Source: UBA6776 sp964636785 (GTDB lineage Bacteria > Bdellovibrionota > Bdellovibrionia > Bdellovibrionales > UBA1609). From it: a DNA stretch of 9,855 bases. The position numbers were made by a program, and so were the translations under genes. Under the pieces are notes generated by a model. The model did not search any database. It was not told where the DNA came from and worked only from the letters and a program-made list of their open reading frames with translations. Shown piece by piece: positions 7,279 through 9,855 of the stretch. The stretch spans positions 1 to 9,855 of the forward strand of contig CAZWVK010000098.1 of NCBI GenBank assembly GCA_964636785.1, given 5' to 3'. The stretch's first letter is position 1. The number at the start of each line of letters is the position of its first letter.

Positions 7279-8225
7279 TTGGGCTCATCCTTCTGCCAGG
7301 GATGGCTGCATGCATACATGACATTCAATGTAAGAGCGATAGAAAGAGTTGCTGCAAGTTCTAAAACAAGAATAATCGCTCCGGCAAAAGAGACTGGGAA
7401 CTGAAGGAAATTTCTTCCTGAAAAAAAAGTAAGTCCTGCGGTCACAATGAATGCGAAAAATCCTGTGGCCAAGATCAAGCGAAACCGAAACGAAGAAAAC
7501 TGAAGAAGACTTCGCTGCCCACCGAGCTGAAGTAAAATCCCAGCCGCTCCAATCAAAGCGCCGGCTTGAAAAGCCCCACCGGGCGCGCGGCTTCCATACC
7601 AGAAAATCAAACCCCCAATCAGAATCAATAACGGAAGCATAACTCTGGCAATGATGCGCGGTTGATCCTGAGAGGAAGGAAGATTTTTAGGAATAGAACC
7701 TTGATCATAAACTTTATGAATTGTGATCGCTGCCACACTCGCCAAGAGGAGAACACCGAGTTCAAGCCAGGTATCAAAAGCCCGAAAATTAAGCAAGACC
7801 GCTGTCACAGGATGAGTGGAGCCGGACTCAGAAAGATTCCCCATAACAAGTGGATAAATAGAAATATGAGGAGGTGCTTGGAGATGGGAAATCGATGTGA
7901 TCATTCCAAGAAAAACAAAAACCACAAGCAAAAGTACAAGCGCTTTGTGAAAAATAGAGCGATCGGAAAAATGTACCCGAGGATCTTTTTCGAACTGCTG
8001 GATAGCGCCAATCAGCAGTGCGCCTGTAAGACCTGCGCCGATGCTCGCCTCTGCGAGTGCAACGTCAATGGCACCGAGTTGAACCCACGCCATGGCCATT
8101 AAAAGACCATAAACAACAAAAAAAACAGTTGAGGTGAATGCTTCACGCCCAAACAGCGCCTTCCATGCCGTCCCAACTAGTGCGGTGACTAACAGGATGT
8201 CGTAAATTTCAATCCTGTCTCCCAT
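7275..8225 (-). CDS. mrpB: Fused MrpA C-terminal (MbhD/MbhE-like) + MrpB antiporter subunit
   Basis: This 316-residue protein joins three modules. Residues about 1-80 are a DUF4040/MbhD domain with the segment IDVALAEASIGAGL. Residues about 90-175 are MbhE-like, with HPVTAVLLNFRAFDTWLE. Residues about 190-310 are MnhB, with the signature SRAPGGAFQAG (a G-to-A change from the common PGGGFQAG). In canonical Mrp the first two modules form the C-terminus of the large MrpA, behind a NuoL-like domain. That domain is absent here and presumably replaced by one of the separate antiporter subunits. I chose ATG 8225 because GGGAG (8233-8237) lies 7 bases upstream. An earlier in-frame ATG at 8252 has no such site and would increase the overlap with mrpG from 17 to 44 bases. 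The stop overlaps the mrpC start (ATGA). Confidence 0.92.
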   Translation of the reverse strand: MGDRIEIYDILLVTALVGTAWKALFGREAFTSTVFFVVYGLLMAMAWVQLGAIDVALAEASIGAGLTGALLIGAIQQFEKDPRVHFSDRSIFHKALVLLLVVFVFLGMITSISHLQAPPHISIYPLVMGNLSESGSTHPVTAVLLNFRAFDTWLELGVLLLASVAAITIHKVYDQGSIPKNLPSSQDQPRIIARVMLPLLILIGGLIFWYGSRAPGGAFQAGALIGAAGILLQLGGQRSLLQFSSFRFRLILATGFFAFIVTAGLTFFSGRNFLQFPVSFAGAIILVLELAATLSIALTLNVMYACSHPWQKDEPK

Positions 8226-8499
8226 GATCCATCTCCCATTCCGCAATAACATAACAAGTTACGGCACTCGCTATCAGCGCAAGCAACCAGATCAAAAGAA
8301 TTTTTATCGCTGTTGCCAGACTATCCGCTCTCAACATAAGTCCGATTGCAATCAACCCGAGCCCAACATTGTCTGCTTTGGACAAAGCATGAAGACGGCT
8401 ATGCGCATCGCTAAATCTTAAAAGTCCGACCGTTCCGGCAAAGAAAAAAAATGCCCCTGAAACAAGAAGAGCAATGGAGGTCATATCTAAAAAACTCAT
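8209..8499 (-). CDS. mrpG: Na+/H+ antiporter subunit G (MrpG/MnhG)
   Basis: This 96-residue MrpG/MnhG subunit has three predicted membrane helices (about residues 6-27, 43-58 and 64-86). The family motif is clear: GLLRFSDAHSRLHALSKADN, followed by VGLGLIAIGL. It is a small structural subunit that packs with MrpE and MrpF at one end of the complex. The ATG at 8499 overlaps the mrpF stop (ATGA). A GAGG sequence lies 9 bases upstream within the end of mrpF. The 3' end overlaps the start of the A'-B fusion gene. Confidence 0.94.
   Translation of the reverse strand: MSFLDMTSIALLVSGAFFFFAGTVGLLRFSDAHSRLHALSKADNVGLGLIAIGLMLRADSLATAIKILLIWLLALIASAVTCYVIAEWEMDHGRQD
8233..8237 (-). promoter_or_regulatory. 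Shine-Dalgarno GGGAG deciding the A'-B fusion start
   Basis: On the minus strand GGGAG is followed by a 7-base spacer and ATG at 8225. The alternative ATG at 8252 is preceded by AACTTGTT, which has no purine-rich site. Confidence 0.5.
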
Positions 8500-8765
8500 T
8501 TTTCTGCGCCTCTTTTACGATCATAGGATTGGGCGAATGCCACGGTCGTTAGTGTTGCAAGTGCCACAAAAACAAGCGCAAGATTGCGAAGAGCTGGTTG
8601 AGCTAAAACTTCTGCTAGCAAAAGGAAGATTGCAACGGCCGTGGTGGTCAAAAACTGGGCAGCAAGCATGCGGTCAGCTCGAGTGGGTCCTCTGGCAATT
8701 CGAACTCCCCCAAGAAGGATATTGATCATAAGGAAAGCAGCCAAAGCGAAATATAGATCGTTCAA
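8496..8765 (-). CDS. mrpF: Na+/H+ antiporter subunit F (MrpF/MnhF)
   Basis: This 89-residue MrpF/MnhF subunit has three membrane helices. The hallmark is VRIARGPTRADRMLAAQFL between helices 1 and 2. It is a small subunit of the Mrp complex, here the first gene of the operon. I prefer a TTG start at 8765: AAGGAG (8775-8780) lies 9 bases upstream, and the resulting length and N-terminus (MNDLYFALAAF) fit the family. A longer frame from TTG 8837 would add 24 residues that look non-conserved and has no clear ribosome binding site. The 104 bases between the terC stop and this start contain no convincing terminator or sigma-70 promoter, so read-through from terC is possible. Confidence 0.9.
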   Translation of the reverse strand: MNDLYFALAAFLMINILLGGVRIARGPTRADRMLAAQFLTTTAVAIFLLLAEVLAQPALRNLALVFVALATLTTVAFAQSYDRKRGAEK

Positions 8766-8774
8766 ATCACCGAG

Positions 8775-8780
8775 CTCCTT
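8775..8780 (-). promoter_or_regulatory. Shine-Dalgarno AAGGAG deciding the mrpF TTG start
   Basis: Read on the minus strand this is AAGGAG, followed by CTCGGTGAT and then TTG at 8765. The spacing of 9 bases is acceptable. It supports the internal TTG rather than the longer ORF start. Confidence 0.6.
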
Positions 8781-8869
8781 GGAAAATTTTAAATGCTGCA
8801 AGTTGACTAAGTTACTGAAACTCGTGGCATTAATCAATGAGAGAGGTCAATAACGCAATCTGAAGACTA

Positions 8870-9847
8870 TCATTCATCCTCAAAAGCATCACTTTTCTTT
8901 AGTCGCTTTTCTTCAACCTTCGCCACATACCAGGAACTTAAGGCTGCAGTAGTTAAAATTGATGAAATTACAAGGAGTGAAACCCAGCTTGGAATCTTAA
9001 AAATGTCTATAATCAGCATCTTCGTTCCAATAAATGCGAGAACGGCAGCAAGTCCAGGTTTGAGATAGCGAAGCTTCGCCACCCAGTCGGCGAGAACAAA
9101 ATAAAGGGCCCGTAGACCCAATACTGCAAGAATATTTGATCCAAACGCAACAAATGCATCCTGAGTCACAGCGAAAACGGCTGGAATTGAATCCACAGCA
9201 AAGACCAGATCCGTTGCCTCAATGACCACCAGGGCTAAAAACAGCGGAGTTGCTTTCCTTACACCATCTTCAACGACGAAGAATCGATGCCCATCGAAAG
9301 TCGACGTGGAAGGAATAAATCGCTTTAAAAGACGAACCGACCAGCTCTCTTTGACATCGACTTTTTCATCTGACTCGCGAAGAAATTTAATGGCTGTGAT
9401 CACTAAAATCGCACCAAAAACATAAAGAATCCAGTGAAAGAGATAAAGAAGTTGCGCGCCGAGAATAATAAAAAAAGCCCGAAGAACTATCGCGCCTAAA
9501 ACGCCGTAAAAAAGAACACGATGTTGGTATTGTCCCGGAATCTTAAAAGATGTGAATATCAAGAGAATAATAAAAAGGTTATCGACACTTAAACTTTTTT
9601 CAACCAAATAGCCGGTCAAAAACTCAAGACCAAGCTCCCCGCCGAATGAAAAAGCAAACCAAACATTAAAAATAAGAGCGACAGCAATCCAAAGCCCGCT
9701 TTCAATCAGAGCTTTCTTTCGAGATACCCCATGTGTTCCGCGACCAAAGAGACTCAGATCAACAATCAGTAAAACGAGTACTCCGATTGTAAATGAGATC
9801 CACAACCATGACGGCGCAACGGAAACCTGAGACATGAAATTGGGCAT
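8870..9847 (-). CDS. terC: TerC/Alx-family integral membrane protein
   Basis: This 325-residue protein is the length of E. coli Alx (about 321) and has about 9 hydrophobic segments. Conserved TerC features are seen in order: LLIVDLSLFGRG with Asp30 in the first helix; EKSLSVDNLF (Glu83, Asp89); a cytoplasmic basic and acidic linker (about 155-195); and IEATDLVFAVDSIPAVFAVT (Glu210, Asp213, Asp219). These acidic membrane residues are thought to bind divalent metal. Characterised relatives (Alx, and the Bacillus TerC homologues) act in Mn2+ export or Mn/pH homeostasis; the name comes from a tellurium resistance locus, but tellurite resistance should not be assumed. The charged tail (EEKRLKKSDAFEDE) is cytoplasmic or soluble. 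I use ATG 9847; ATG 9835 is an alternative, and a start beyond the window edge cannot be excluded because the frame remains open there. Any upstream riboswitch would lie outside the window. Confidence 0.9.
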   Translation of the reverse strand: MPNFMSQVSVAPSWLWISFTIGVLVLLIVDLSLFGRGTHGVSRKKALIESGLWIAVALIFNVWFAFSFGGELGLEFLTGYLVEKSLSVDNLFIILLIFTSFKIPGQYQHRVLFYGVLGAIVLRAFFIILGAQLLYLFHWILYVFGAILVITAIKFLRESDEKVDVKESWSVRLLKRFIPSTSTFDGHRFFVVEDGVRKATPLFLALVVIEATDLVFAVDSIPAVFAVTQDAFVAFGSNILAVLGLRALYFVLADWVAKLRYLKPGLAAVLAFIGTKMLIIDIFKIPSWVSLLVISSILTTAALSSWYVAKVEEKRLKKSDAFEDE

Positions 9848-9855
9848 ATCGTCTT

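Noticed and set aside
7662..8102. 146-codon plus-strand ORF.
   Set aside because: It lies entirely antisense to the A'-B fusion gene, is rich in Lys, Arg, Asn and Cys without any recognisable motif, and has no gene context of its own.
1762..8765. Interpretation of the operon as part of respiratory complex I or a membrane-bound hydrogenase.
   Set aside because: The D-type subunits resemble NuoL/M/N, but MrpB, E, F and G homologues are present, and no NuoB/C/D/H/I or hydrogenase subunits occur in the window.
8781..8869. Promoter upstream of mrpF (for example TTGACC near 8848, or TAAAAT near 8789).
   Set aside because: No -35/-10 pair with correct spacing and good matches was found, so a promoter cannot be supported.

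Overview
This is a compact bacterial window dominated by one minus-strand operon for a multi-subunit cation/proton antiporter of the Mrp/Mnh type. It is flanked by a TerC/Alx-family membrane protein gene (right edge, same strand) and, on the plus strand at the left, a tRNA-Pro gene and a membrane-anchored SGNH/GDSL-hydrolase-like gene. Gene density is high: most adjacent operon genes overlap by 4 bases (ATGA or GTGA), and TTG and GTG starts are used. I cannot place the organism firmly. Moderate-to-low GC, the Mrp/Mbh-like subunits and the Alx-type TerC protein fit many bacteria, including deltaproteobacterial or Bdellovibrionota-like lineages, but that is a weak guess. A run of 10 N at 3981-3990 suggests a draft or metagenome scaffold.

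Layout, left to right: tRNA-Pro(GGG) at 4-80 (+); a divergent SGNH-hydrolase-like protein at 183-1514 (+); a doubtful 75-residue ORF at 1506-1733 (-), tail-to-tail with the hydrolase. The antiporter operon on the minus strand, in transcription order, is mrpF (8765-8496), mrpG (8499-8209), a fused MrpA C-terminus/MbhD-MbhE + MrpB protein (8225-7275), mrpC (7278-6976), three successive antiporter-like MrpD/NuoL-M-N paralogues (6979-5495, 5498-3993, 3974-2271) and mrpE (2274-1762). TerC/Alx (9847-8870) lies just upstream on the same strand and may be co-transcribed.

Together the Mrp proteins should form one inner-membrane complex that exchanges cytoplasmic Na+ (or K+/Li+) for external protons, supporting pH and salt homeostasis. 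The unusual points are these. (1) There is no full-length MrpA. Its C-terminal part is fused to MrpB, with an MbhD-like signature, and the gene order F-G-A'-B-C-D resembles the archaeal membrane-bound hydrogenase (Mbh) antiporter module rather than the classical A-B-C-D-E-F-G order. (2) There are three antiporter-like subunits where canonical Mrp has two. (3) The third one keeps the TM7/TM8/TM12 lysines but has alanine where the TM5 glutamate should be. (4) The assembly gap falls exactly on the start of that third subunit. No hydrogenase or dehydrogenase subunits are present, so the complex looks like a stand-alone antiporter. These are variations on known families. I did not find a clearly undescribed system here.
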